Positions 29,341 through 41,981 are shown, numbered from the stretch's first letter. The stretch is 64,000 nt of DNA from Hydractinia symbiolongicarpus (GCF_029227915.1 NC_079887.1:16987650-17051649), one strand, 5' to 3'. Translations and numbers: made by a program. The notes: generated by a model not told the origin, from the letters alone.

Positions 29341-29968
29341 TGTAAACATCTTATATATTAATTCCCTTGCGTGAGTAAAACTGTGAGTCCACGACACGGA
29401 AATCACGGGTCACTTTCCTATGACGTGGCTGTACGCTAAAATTTAACTAAAAAGATTAGAGATGTACTTCATAGAAATCGCACATAGGGTGTAAATATAT
29501 AACCCGCTGCTAATAACGATATAAATATATATACCCTTATGCCAAAACACTCTATGTTAGCATATATATATAGGTATCGCTACATATGAAACGGTATTAG
29601 ATATTCACAAAGCATACGGACTGTTAAATGAAGTTATTTTAGAGAGTCATTTTAGAGAGCAGCGTTAGAGAGCAGCGTCATTTTAGAGAGCAGCGTGTTT
29701 TCAAGTGGTTAAGAGAAACTGGTTAAATTGATTTTCAACGGAGAACATCGAGAGAAGAAGGCTATATTCCTTATTAATGGTACACAGAAGTTATTTTCCG
29801 CAAATATTAACGAAGTGAAATGGGCTAACAACGAAGATCTCGCGTCAAAATACTTAATACATAATACAAATAATACAAATACAATACAAATACAAATAAT
29901 ACAATAATACAAATAATGATTTAAAACTTTCTTGAATCATTTCATGTAAACATACTTCTTATGAGAAC
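29341..29968. other. 5' region of the non-LTR retrotransposon; short repeats
   Basis: Contains a triple TTAGAGAGCAGCG repeat near 29645-29697 and an (AATAC)n-like patch at 29865-29916. Part of it is probably the 5' UTR of the following retrotransposon. Confidence 0.45.
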
Positions 29969-32900
29969 ATGGTTCAAACGTGTGATTTATGCAAAAGGCA
30001 ATTTGAAAGTCTCCGAGGACTGAACATACACCGTGGCTTATGTAAAAGGAAAGAGTTAATGTACATAAGACGTGTTAATGGATTGCTTAACGACTCTTAT
30101 AACACAAATGATGATGAGGAAATAGAAACCACCACTGCTCTGCTAGAAGCCGACGTTTTACACATCAGACACGAAGACGTTATTCAACCATATTTACCCT
30201 TATATACACCGGAAAACCTAGCACGGGATGTTAATATAAACGGTATACCAGCAGACGTTTATGAAACTCAGCTAAATAACGCATACAACGAGATCATTAA
30301 ATGGCGTAAAAATCTTTTCATGCTCCCGTCTGGAAAAGCTGGGAAGGTTTTCATACGCGAATTGTCCTATTGGCTAGACCAATTTAACAGAGACACGAAG
30401 TTAAAACCCGTTTCCATTAAAACGTTCATGGTCTTGCCTAGTCTGCTTCTTCAAAAACCCTCCAGACAAAGTAAAGCGAAAGAACACGCTGCAAAATTAG
30501 ACGAACGTTTACAACTCTGGAGAGGAGGAAATATTACACTACTGTTAAAAGAGGGACGAACCATTCAGAAAAGACTTGGAAGTAGTAAAATGAGAACCGA
30601 AGCAGACGTTTCCCGAATTTTTGCAAAGCTTATGATGGAGGGAAAGGTCAGCGCAGCCATAAAATTTCTATCTGAAAATAATGACTCTGGCGTGTTACCT
30701 GCTGATGACGAGACAATAAGAGAACTTCGAGCAAAACATCCGTCTCCAGCTACTATACTACCAAATAGTTTATTACAAGGACCATTAAATCAGCTGCAAG
30801 ATTCATACTTCCACAACATCAACGAAGACCTCATAAGAATAGCTGCAAAGCAAACACGAGGTGCAGCAGGACCTTCAAAGATGGATGCCGACCAATTTAA
30901 AAATATGCTGGTTAACAACAAGTTCAAACAGGAAGGAAAAGAGCTTCGATAACAAATCGCAACTCTGACTCGAAAATTAGCTACCACAATTGAAGACCCT
31001 AATACAATCGATTCTCTTGTCGCATGTAATTTAATCCCGTTGAACAAAAACCCTGGTGTCAGACCCATTGGAGTTGGTGAGACGTTGCGCCGTATAATGG
31101 GCAAAGCCATCGGCTGGACTCTCAAAAAAGACATACAAATAGCCGCAGGTCCACTTCAAGTCGCCACAGGTGTCGAAAGTGGCGCCGAAGCTGCTATTCA
31201 TGCGATGAGAACTATTTTCGAGACCGAACAATGCGAGGCTGTCATACTGGTAGATGCGAGTAATGCGTTCAACACACTAAACCGTAATGTTGCACTTCAT
31301 AATGTACAATATACTTGTCCACACTTTGCCACGATACTAATCAATACCTACAGAAAGGCATCGAGACTTATTGTACGAAATGAAACTGAGTTATTATCAC
31401 AAGAAGGCACAACTCAGGAAGACAATCTTGCTATGTCCTTTTACGCGATCAGTACCGTTATTATACAGGATCGATTGAGATCTATCGCTTCTGTAAAGCA
31501 GGTCTGGTTGGCGGACGATGCTATAGGTGCTGGCACTGTGAACGGTTTACTCCGATGGTGTAACTTAGTGATATCTGAAGGACGCAAATACGGATACCAT
31601 GTTAATGAATCGAAATCGTGGTTAATAGCGAAGGACGATAGGGTACTCGAACTTGCCAAAAAAGAATTTAGTGGCTCCTCTATTAAATACGCAATAGATG
31701 GAAAACGTCACTTAGGAGCTGTAATTGGTAGTGCAGATTATAAAAAGCAGTATGCAACGGAAAAAGTGGATCAGTGGTGCAATGAAATGAGAAAATTAGC
31801 TGAGATCGCAATTAGCGAACCACAAGCCGCATTTGCTGCTTATACTCATGGCGAAATGCATAAATTCAATTATTTTATGAGAACTATTCCAAATATGGAG
31901 GATTTTCTCACACCACTTGATAAAGTCATCGAGGACGAATTCCTGCCTGCTTTGTTTGGAGAGACCATATCTGAAACTGATCGTAAACTGTTCAAATTAC
32001 CAATTCGAGATGGCGGAATGGGCATACCTGTGTTGACTCAAAAAGCGAAAATTGATTGTAGTTCATCATTGGCCATATCTGCACCCCTTGTTGAAGTGAT
32101 TGTATCTCAAGGTAACGACATCCCTTCAAAAGAAACTGTAAGACAAGTTCGCCATGACAGAACGGAATTAGTCACAGCCTTACAGAGACAAGAACGTGAG
32201 AATGTAATCAGTGAACTTGATAATAAATTGTCAAGAGTTCTTTCTCAGAATTGCGAAAAAGGCGCATCAAGTTGGCTTACTGTCCTCCCCCTGAAAGACC
32301 AAGGATTTGATTTATCAAAGGACGAATTCCGTGATGCATTGGCTTTAAGATATAATCGCAAAGTCAAGAACTTACCATCAAAGTGTGCATGTGGACAACC
32401 ATTCGATACGAATCATACCATGAACTGCAAAATGGAGGATTTGTTTCTATTCGTCACGACAACGTAAGAGATTTTGAGGCAAACCTTCTTAAAATGGCAT
32501 GCAATGACGTTGAAATTGAACCGAAACTACAACCGGTTGAAAATGATGAAGCCCGACTAGATATACGAGCTCGCGGTTTTTGGCGTCCGGGACAATCCGC
32601 TTATTTCGACGTTCGAATTACCAATGTCAACTCCAACTCACGAGCGAACATTCCAGTAGCAGCAATATATAGGAATCACGAGAGCGAAAAGAAGAGGAAA
32701 TATAACGACCGCGTCATCAACCTTGAACATGGCTCATTCACTCCACTTGTTTTTTCTATTAAAGGAGGTATGAGTCAAGAAGGTACCATATTTCACAAAC
32801 ATCTCGCTGAAAAGATTGCTAACAAGACGGGACAAAAGTATGAACGTATAATGTCATGGATAAGATGTAAATTAAGTTTTGTAATAAAGCGTTCTGCTTT

Positions 32901-32988
32901 GTTGTGTCTGAGGGGTAGTCGTTCTGTGAAGGTTAACGTGGAGCCAGCTGATGACTTCAGCTTCGCATGTGACGAAGCCAGGCTTTGA
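29969..32988 (+). mobile_element. Non-LTR retrotransposon with C2H2 finger, RT and probable restriction-like endonuclease
   Basis: One long ORF with only two visible lesions: TAA at 30950-30952 (the frame continues on both sides) and a one-base deletion near 32430. Domains in order: C2H2 finger CDLCKRQF...HRGLC (residues 4-21), RT from about codon 350 with GVRPIGVGE and catalytic ADD in VWLADDA, a CxC-x7-H-x3-C knuckle near 32385-32430, and a C-terminal block with LDIRARGFW and YFDVRITN resembling a PD-(D/E)xK nuclease. Finger-RT-knuckle-nuclease is the R2/NeSL-type architecture. Clade assignment is not certain. Confidence 0.75.
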
Positions 32989-34499
<1,511 letters not shown>

Positions 34500-36000
34500 T
34501 TGTTTCAAATTGTGGTTTTGACATTTTCATGTAAGAATTTGTGGGCAAAAACCTTAATCAGCATGCTAAAAGAACTGACTTTTCTTAATTTAGAATTACT
34601 AAACACAACCATTTTCTTACATTTAGTGTAAACTTTTGTGCGTATGGCTTATATTTAATACACCAAAAGAGCTACTTTGTTGATTTCAATTTTATACTCT
34701 TTGTAAGCTATTTTTTTCTTCTTTTTGACATTTTGAATTAACTTATTGTTGTTGAAGGCATATAATATACATGCATATAAAAAAATGGAATTTTGCAAAT
34801 TTCTGTTTTACCACTCAATTTTTACATTTTATAAGTTATTTGGAACAGAATGGTATGAAATAGACCAAAATACCTGATCTTAGTTGTTTTTAATTTACAG
34901 GCTGTGTCTGTGAAACTTTAAGGGGAACATTTGGTGGAAGACAATGGCATGACATATACTGATAGAACTGATTTTTGTTGTGTTAGATGTTATATCTGAA
35001 CCTTTTTGACATTTTATGTTAATTTTGCGAGGAAGGACCATATATATATACACAGAAGAAGAATTCAATTTTACACCTTGCAAGCTTTGTTTTCTATATT
35101 TTGTATAAATTCTTACTGGGGAGGACTCCGTGCAATATATCGAAATGACTGATCCTTCTCGATTTAAATTTGATGTGTTCTAAATCGTATATAGTTTTGG
35201 AAATTTTGTGTAAGATTTAATGGGTAAGGGCTAGATGCAATATGTCAAAAAAACCTTTTTTGTTGAATCAGAAGCACTCCTTACAACCATTCTTTTTTTA
35301 CAGTTTGTGAAGCTTTTGTGAGGAAAGAGTGTATGCAATATTATCGAAATAACTGATTTTTGTTGCAAACTGTTTTTCTTTGGCATTTTGGATTAAAATA
35401 TTATTTTAGAGGGCATATGCAGTAGATATATGTGCCGAAATAATTAAATTTTGCAAACTTTGATTTTGTTGTTACCTCTCATTTTTTACATTTTGATTAA
35501 ACTTTTGTGGGAGACCGTCGGTATGCGAAGGACCAAAATAAGAGATTTTAGTATTATTTAGAATTTGTATTTTGTGTTGCAAAATTGGTGCAAAAATTGA
35601 CATAAAATGAACTTATATATAGATTGATTGCTGTTGTTTAACATGACTCATTATGACTTATATATATATTTTATGAAAATTTGTGACAGAATACTATGTG
35701 AGATTTGAAATTTTGTTTACTTTATTGATGGTAAAACAGCATGCAAATTGCTAAAAGGACTTTATTAATTTTAGATTTAAACACCGTTATTTTGTTGGCA
35801 TTTTGTCTAAAGTTTGGTGAGGAAGGACCGTATGCAATATATCAAATAATGTTTTATTGCACTATAATTTATCCTTGCAAATCCCTTTTTAACACCTTAG
35901 ATAAAAATTTCTACTTAGGCAAAATTTATTGTTTATTTTTGACATTTTGTGTCAACCTTTGGCAGGGTTTGCAATAAACTAACTGATTTTAACATATACA
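34500..36000 (+). repeat. Degenerate tandem array, unit about 95-100 bp
   Basis: A diverged unit recurs about 14 times. Landmarks within each unit: GACATTTTG, then TTTTGTG(A/G)GG, GGACCGTATGCAATATATCGAAAT and ACTGATTTTTGTTG. Examples begin near 34722, 35000, 35090, 35194, 35290, 35790 and 35938. The array ends shortly before a Helitron-type 3' terminus at 36344. Confidence 0.6.
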
Positions 36001-36316
36001 ATGAGAGAGATTTGTGTTTGACATTGATCAGCTTTTTTGTATATATGTGCCGTTTTGAGTGATTTAAATTTTATGGGTGAGATGTATGTTGAAATGCTTT
36101 TTAAAAACTTTTTTCCGAATAATTTCCGCATTTGTCAGATGGTCAGAGCAAGTAATTTTAGTAGATTTAGATTTTAAATGTCACATATGTACTGCAGTTG
36201 TTGAAAACCTTTAATATTTTTGGTCATTTATATAATAATGCAGATGTAAGATGCGCACTGCTGTATTGTTTGTTTTTTGATGGACATATATCTGCTACAT
36301 AAATTAAATGGAATAC

Positions 36317-36344
36317 AGTGGATTCTTCCACGGGAAACAGCTAG
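36317..36344 (+). mobile_element. Helitron-type 3' terminus
   Basis: Hairpin GTGGATTCTTCCAC, nine further bases, then CTAG (36341-36344) and T. It matches the termini at 4517-4546 and 5234-5267 in hairpin sequence. The 5' end is not identified. Confidence 0.55.
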
Positions 36345-36486
36345 TATGAAAGTATTCAGAAACGGGAATTATGAAATTTTATATAAACCTTGGTTTAACT
36401 TACTAAGAACTATCCAGAGAACCCGTATATCAAGTTTATTTAGCTTAAAATTAGATAGTGTGACCAGAGATAAACAAAACACAGAC

Positions 36487-36504
36487 TGTATCATATATGA
36501 TACG
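36487..36504. repeat. 18-bp palindrome, copy 3 (solo)
   Basis: TGTATCATATATGATACG with the same AGAC and CTATGC flanks as the piggyBac copies. No transposase nearby. Confidence 0.7.
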
Positions 36505-36793
36505 CTATGCGGAAAGGGGTTAAGACAATATCTTTTTTTACCAAAGTTTTTGCAGTTTAGATTCACACAAAATGGGCAAGGAAAAGCACAAACTTGATTC
36601 TCCCTGATGGCGCAAACATTGATAAAGGGTTTGTCTTATGTTAAGCTTAAGCCGAGCCTAAGATGGGCTCTATGAGTTACAGTCAAAATCATTTTTATGA
36701 AGAGCTGATAATTACCTTTGTAGAATTTTTCACTCATTCCAGCTTTCGACCCGCTCCGCAACACCTTTTCGATCTATCTTGCAGCTACCCTGA

Positions 36794-37027
36794 GAGATAG
36801 GGAAATGTATGTTCTAGCGCAGCGCGCACGTGCACGCAGTGACGTCACAACAAATCCAATACCATGCAGTGCTTAGCCATGGAATTCAAGGGGCATGTCC
36901 CTATCATGCGGTGCTGAGTAGGGGTAAGTCCCTGATGACGTCATAAAATCATACAAATAGGAGTAAAATTCTAGCGCAGGGGGGGGAATTCCCTAGTGAT
37001 ACTAATAATCATCAACGCATGCGCAGT
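36794..37027 (+). repeat. Left terminal inverted repeat of Polinton B
   Basis: Matches the reverse complement of 55256-55495 with scattered differences. Contains two TGACGTCA palindromes and the CGCATGCGCA motif at its inner end. Confidence 0.93.
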
Positions 37028-37281
37028 CAATCTCTGAAATCTTCGGACCTTATTGGAATGATATATACAAGGGCTACTTTTGTGGAGATGCGTGCTGCTT
37101 GGCTTATGTGGAAGAGCGAAAGGTGTATGACAGCGCGTATGAAATATCGTTGTGGCTGTTGAAAAGGCATTATAAAGGAAGGCCTTAAAAGATTTGGAGG
37201 TGTCTTGACGCAAAAGGAATTTTTGGGGTTGGTTTGAAACCAATATTATCCTAAAGTTGTAGGATAATACTACTATAATAA

Positions 37282-37488
37282 ATGTGCATTAACTGTCAAT
37301 CAAAATTTGATATCTTTGGAACCGCAGCATTAGTGACCTTTATGGCTGGTATTGGTATTTCCCTGCCCCTTATGGCCCTGGCATTAGTACAAGAATCAGA
37401 TAGGGAGAAGGCTAATGAGCGGAGGATAAAGTGTCTGGAGAATTGTCTTGATGCTCTAGAAAATCATAATATAAATGGAGCACTGTAA
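37282..37488 (+). CDS. Small membrane protein next to the left TIR (copy B)
   Basis: 68 codons: CINC near the N-terminus, a hydrophobic helix at about residues 12-36, then a charged, coiled-coil-like C-terminus. The start sits in AATAAATG. Its end overlaps the next gene by 14 bases. In copy C only the last ~20 codons remain (about 60668-60724). Function unknown. Confidence 0.5.
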   Translation: MCINCQSKFDIFGTAALVTFMAGIGISLPLMALALVQESDREKANERRIKCLENCLDALENHNINGAL

Positions 37489-37609
37489 GGACTGTGAAAG
37501 GGTACTTGACGAGTATGATAGATGTACATGTGGTAAAATGTTGTGCTGGTACTGCTATCACGAATATATCACATATAATGGGTGGCTGTGTATGTACAAT
37601 GACAAGTAA
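37475..37609 (+). CDS. 44-residue zinc-binding protein (copy B)
   Basis: Residues HCKDCERVL, RCTCGKML and CWYCYHEY give paired cysteines with a His, a compact zinc-ribbon or RING-like pattern. The frame is intact and overlaps the preceding ORF in another phase. Copy C has a homologue at 60728-60913 with an insertion and an altered end. Conservation in two copies argues for a real gene. Function unknown. Confidence 0.65.
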   Translation: MEHCKDCERVLDEYDRCTCGKMLCWYCYHEYITYNGWLCMYNDK

Positions 37610-37643
37610 GTCTCTGAAGTCGTTTAAACTTTCAATAAACAAG

Positions 37644-38221
37644 ATGATACAATTTGAGAATAAGCTTGTCAAACCTAAATTATTCTACTCATTTGCTGCT
37701 ACCTTTACAGACATCAACGATATCAACATGGACTACCTGACAGTGTTGGATGCCATTCCTGCTAACGGGGGTAAGGATCAACGGTACATTATAGGCTACC
37801 ATACACGGACCTCGTGGTAGCCCTCAGGGTAAAGACGCCTAAAATCTGGTCCTCGCATGGGGTCACCCGGTACAACGCAAATGCAGTGCCGGCAATGAGT
37901 CTCGATTTTGAAGAGTTTCCTGATTGGGTTGCGAAGTATATTCAAATCTGGTCCAAAATTGAAGAGTTGATATCTGAGCAATTGACGACAGAGCCCATGA
38001 AAAAGGACCGTTATGTGAACGCTAAACTCACATACTACAAGGATGCAATTACCACCAAATTCTACGGTATGCCAGTACCCTATGATGAGCCCTGCCAAGC
38101 CAGTGCCATATTGGCTATTTCATCGGTGTACGTGCAAGGTAAAAACTACTACCCTCAGGTACACATCACAGAATGTCAGCATAAGGATTTTAAGAAGGAA
38201 TGGATGCTGAGTGAGGATTAA
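37644..38221 (+). pseudogene. Conserved Polinton protein of unknown function (copy B), frameshifted
   Basis: Two frames, 37644-37820 and about 37814-38221, make one ~190-residue protein, broken by a single indel near 37815. Landmarks are LFYSFAATF, YNANAV, the charged LISEQLTTEP block and the C-terminal GKNYYPQVHITEC. Copy C carries the homologue at 60919-61457. I recognise the sequence as typical of cnidarian-type Polintons but know no function. The gene is convergent with the membrane-protein gene at 38290-38700. Confidence 0.6.
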
Positions 38222-38225
38222 AGCC

Positions 38226-38263
38226 ATATATTTTATAGGCCTTGTATGACCTATAAAATATAT
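38226..38263. terminator. Convergent-gene hairpin, 14 perfect pairs (copy B)
   Basis: ATATATTTTATAGG (38226-38239) pairs perfectly with CCTATAAAATATAT (38250-38263). It lies between the stop codons of two convergent genes. The copy C equivalent (61466-61500) also has 14 perfect pairs, with one A-T pair changed to G-C. It likely marks 3' ends of both transcripts. Confidence 0.7.
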
Positions 38264-38289
38264 ACAAATTAGGGCCTATACTCAGGTGG

Positions 38290-38700
38290 TCAGGAGTTCC
38301 GTTTACTTTCTGCGAGTAACCTGATACTCTCATGCTTTTTCGATTTGACGCCGAGCCTTTTTGAGGCGTTTCTAAGGCCTGCTTGACCTATCCCAGCTGC
38401 GATCGTGAGTCCCCCCATGGCAATAGCCAAGAGAACCCCCATACCTAAGGCAATAGCTCCTATCCCGAGTCTGGTCGTAACTACAGAGATACCAAGCAGT
38501 GCGTGGTCGCAGAATCGTACCCACGTATTATGCATCTTAAATTTCTTGGCGAGCCTATTCCGCTCCTTAATTTCATTTTGTAGATATTGCTCAATTCCAT
38601 CAATCTTCTTGAGCCTGAAGACCTGTTCTTCATGCTGCATGTCGGCGCCTTGCGCAGGTGCACTCGGCAAACTTGGGTACAATTTGCTGATATCAGACAT
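38290..38700 (-). CDS. Polinton membrane protein (copy B), C-terminus deleted
   Basis: 136 codons. The start is in AATAAAAGATG. Polar N-terminus, a coiled-coil-like part (residues 28-55), then two hydrophobic segments (about 70-112) rich in Gly and Ala, and a basic end. Copy C continues for some 80 further codons after the same AESK/AEAK position, so copy B has lost its C-terminal part by deletion next to the hairpin. Function unknown; a virion membrane or core protein is possible. Confidence 0.55.
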   Translation of the reverse strand: MSDISKLYPSLPSAPAQGADMQHEEQVFRLKKIDGIEQYLQNEIKERNRLAKKFKMHNTWVRFCDHALLGISVVTTRLGIGAIALGMGVLLAIAMGGLTIAAGIGQAGLRNASKRLGVKSKKHESIRLLAESKRNS

Positions 38701-38703
38701 CTT

Positions 38704-39375
38704 TTATTCTATAAGCAAATGCATGGCGAGGCCGGTGAACGAAAATTTCTTCTCGTGGTGAAATTCATCTGTTAACATGAACTCGAGGCGATCCGTCGAG
38801 CCCTTCAAGGGAAGGTACGTTGGGGTGTCAAAACTCCAGGTTAGCATATCCCCCCAAGCGTTTAACTCTTTGGTGGAAAGCAAAGCCAGAACTTTAGACT
38901 TTTTACCATCAAGTAGGCAGTCGTCTTCGTCCAACTGGGGGCAAACGAGTCGTAGTTTATGGTAAACATCAGTCCTAGAGTATGCATCGTGGTCACCGCT
39001 CGTATAGTACTTCTTACTAGGGTCGTAGGGTAGACCCAGGAGCTCTTGCAGGGGTCTGTTAATCACTACCGTATACCCGTCACTGACATGGAGCCTGCAG
39101 AGTCCATTTTTCAGGACAAAAAGCTTGATCTTATCTTCTGCTTGGCTGTTGACGATACTCGCAATATCCTCTATCCTGTATAAACCGTTCATGATTTCGA
39201 ATTGAGTAACCCTCTGATAAGGCCCAACTTTACGAATGGTAAAATCATTGTTACTATACAGGTTCAGCCATGCAGGTCTAATACTGATGGATTTTAGAGC
39301 TATTCTACTATCCTGCCCCAGATAGTCCTCAAATATCGTAGGCTTTTCGATATCGGTAATTTAGAGTTGTTTCAT
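38704..39375 (-). pseudogene. Candidate penton-type minor capsid protein (copy B), early nonsense codon
   Basis: Matches the intact 223-residue ORF of copy C (62185-62856). Codon 5 is TAA (39361-39363), where copy C has TAC; the remainder is open from 39192 down. The C-terminal pattern, FDTPxYLPLKGSTDRLEFMLTD followed by a short hydrophobic strand, resembles the C-terminal strands of Polinton minor capsid (single jelly-roll penton) proteins as I know them. It starts 17 bases from the divergent gene at 39393. Confidence 0.55.
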
Positions 39376-39392
39376 CCCTTTTTAAGAAAAGG

Positions 39393-40640
39393 ATGAACAT
39401 GTATTCATATAACCACAAGGCAAAGTACAAAAGTAACAGGGGAGAATGGGCACTTAGTGTAACCAACTTGGAGCATCAAGGCTTGTACGTGTTTACAAAC
39501 TCGCACATTGAGGTGGCATTCCCCGAGTTTACCAAATATGCCACCTTCATTCCCACCTATCTGCAGGCGTTGGACTACTGGAATATCAAGGTTAATTTCG
39601 CTACCCATTGCGCAACGACGGCATTAGGCATATCTGCTAAACACATGAAGGGCTCGATACCCCTTGTTAACTAGATCTTTAAATTCCAAGTCTATTACCA
39701 CATGCGTCGTATATTGGCAAGGATGAATGTCCCCATGCCGTATGACGATGGGTTTTCTCAGTATACAAACCCCTACTCCACCTTTGGATACGCACAGGTA
39801 TGTAGGGAATACGGTGCGGATGCCAACGCGTTGTTCAAGTTTAAGGATGTCATGTCCTCATTGACAAATGGCAGATGGTGGCCGCAAGTTGATGGGGATT
39901 GGGCCAAGTTTATCATTCCCACAAGTCAAGGCCTAACATCAGAGGGCCTGACCAAGCTGGGTGAAAGTATCCGGGTTTATATGGTCCGTTTGCTAGGATC
40001 GCAAGCAGGGGCAAAAGCATCCTTAATCGGATCCGATGCTGACAACTATATAGCAAGGCAAATCTTATTGCAGAGGTTTGAGGCCATGGTCCAACGTCAG
40101 GAAAATGTAGGGCATGACATTATTAAATTCCAGAAGGTGTTGAAATATGCCTGAACTCCGGTAAATTTTGCCGTCATGCCCGGCGTGTACATATTGCCTT
40201 CCGACATGAATCTTCGCATAGGAAAAATTGTAGGGTATAATAACAACAATATCTTCATAGCACCTGCCAATGTAAACGTACGGGTGAAGATCGATGTGAA
40301 TAACAAGCCTACTGTGAGGCATGCTACGCCCCCCGGGCATACTATCAAACCACCCATACATACTACACCACCTAAGCATACTATCAAACCATCTATACAT
40401 ACTAAGCCCCCTGGGCATACTACGCCATCCAAGCATACTACACCTCCTATACCTCCTAAGCATGCAAAACCTATTACACCTCCCATACATACTCCCGATC
40501 ATACCATAAGGCTATACCATCTATACCTCTCAAACATGCTACATCTCCTATACCCGAGCAACCACCACAAAACCAGCATGAAGATACCAAGGCCGCATTA
40601 TTCACGAGAGGGGTATGTATCATCATTGCCTATATATGGC
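39393..40640 (+). pseudogene. Large Polinton protein with H-T-P-P repeats (copy B), several stops
   Basis: Homologue of the long open frame in copy C. Visible breaks are TAG at 39672-39674 (copy C has TCG), TGA at 40152-40154 (copy C has CGG) and a frame change near 40500. After ~300 residues of globular sequence, with the TNGRWWPQVDGDW landmark, comes a Pro/His/Thr-rich repeat of the type HTTPPKHTIKP (about 40318-40500), then a hydrophobic end. The repeat could be a flexible stalk. Function unknown. Confidence 0.6.
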
Positions 40641-41527
40641 TTAAAAATAGACCCATTTCCTCTCATAGAGCACGACAAACCCAGCAGCAGCAGCGATGGC
40701 CATATACAGATGCTTGGCCGCATATTTCACGATAGTTGACGCTACCCTCAGAAAGAAGGAGACTACGGTACCGATGACTCCCGGTAACGCGATACCTACC
40801 TTGCCTGCCAGGTATTTAAGGAAGTTTCCGAGCCTTTCAAGCTGCTTTTCCACAAACCCTTTTCCAGCACCATCTGCGGTTTTCCTCCCACAGCACCTGC
40901 CGCGGCACTTCCTCCCGTAACAGATAGTACGATGGTGGAAACCAATAGACCAATGGCAGACACTATACTAGATATAGTTATACCCTGCTTCCTGAAGAGA
41001 ATTTAAGCTTCTCCAGCAAAGACGTGTCATTCCCAGCGATTTTCATCAACTCGGCCCTGATATTTTTCAGATACTTAAAAATCTCGGAGGAAAGCAGGCC
41101 ATGTTTATCCAGCACAGCCTTTTTTCCTCCTTCAAGTATTCAATATTTTCCTCAAGGCTAGCGATCTCTCTATCCCTTTGTGCCGCTGCCTTCTGCCCCT
41201 TAAGTTGTTTCACCTACCCTCTTTTTTTCTTATATCGCTATCATATGAAATAATATCATCCTTCAATTTTTTAATTTTATCCTGTAGGGTTTCAATTTCG
41301 AGCTTTATTTTCTTCATATCAGGGACAACGATGGCATCGTCGTCGATGCCAGCAAACGAAGTATCTACAAAACCCTTTAGATCGTAAGCATAATTTTGAA
41401 TACCATCTATTCTTTCCATCTGAATTATCTCACCTGATGCCTTCTCTTTACCCTTATTCACAAGGAAATTAACACCCTGGATGAGGTTCTGGGCATCTGC
41501 TTTATTACCTCTATTGGCTCTATGCAT
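40641..41527 (-). pseudogene. Polinton coiled-coil/membrane protein (copy B), frameshifted
   Basis: The ATG at 41527 overlaps the upstream gene's stop. Frame pieces: 41527-41210 with a strong coiled coil (KIKLEIETLQDKIKKLKDD), a Gly/Ala-rich hydrophobic stretch near 40900-40990, and 40853-40641 with another helix (GIALPGVIGTVVSFFL). A one-base deletion near 40886 and others separate them. Conserved small membrane proteins of this kind are usual in Polintons; role unknown. Confidence 0.55.
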
Positions 41528-41951
41528 CAAAACCTATGCCCTTCATACGCGTACTACCCAACAACTTCTGTAGCTGTCCAATAGTTGGAAAGCTACCATC
41601 TTGCAATGTGAGTACTACTTCCGGTAGGGATCTTTTCCCCGTCACAACCTTTTTAATGATAAGGTTGTTATCCTCCCCCATTCTAAACAAGTCGTAATGC
41701 ATCGCGTCGGACCCCATATCCAGATTAACCATAAGATATGAGTAAAGACTATCAACCTTCGATTTAAGAAGCTCGGAGTAGGCCGACTTCGTACCCATCC
41801 CCAATCGCCTACGCGCACCTCCCTGCTGTTGTCCCGGCGTTGAAGTCCCCGATGTTCCACGGAGTTGTTGCGTCGATGGGGTATCTTCCTTATCATTCCC
41901 ATCACCTCTACCAAGATCATCTTCATGTGTAATTATCGGATTATCAGCCAT
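41520..41951 (-). CDS. Polinton MADNP protein (copy B)
   Basis: Intact 143-residue ORF with a start in TAATAAAATG. It has a low-complexity N-terminal ~50 residues rich in Gln, Gly, Thr and Ser, then a globular C-terminal part. It is divergent from the capsid gene with 30 bases between starts. The homologue in copy A is cut at position 1. One of the few unbroken genes in copy B. Function unknown. Confidence 0.7.
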   Translation of the reverse strand: MADNPIITHEDDLGRGDGNDKEDTPSTQQLRGTSGTSTPGQQQGGARRRLGMGTKSAYSELLKSKVDSLYSYLMVNLDMGSDAMHYDLFRMGEDNNLIIKKVVTGKRSLPEVVLTLQDGSFPTIGQLQKLLGSTRMKGIGFDA

Positions 41952-41981
41952 TTTATTAGAACATTTTCCTCCTATAATAAA

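Noticed and set aside
40065-40502. Minus-strand ORFs opposite the HTPP repeat (Gly/Cys-rich)
   Set aside because: Shadow of the Pro/His/Thr repeat; no conservation expected, and copy C shows the same artefact.
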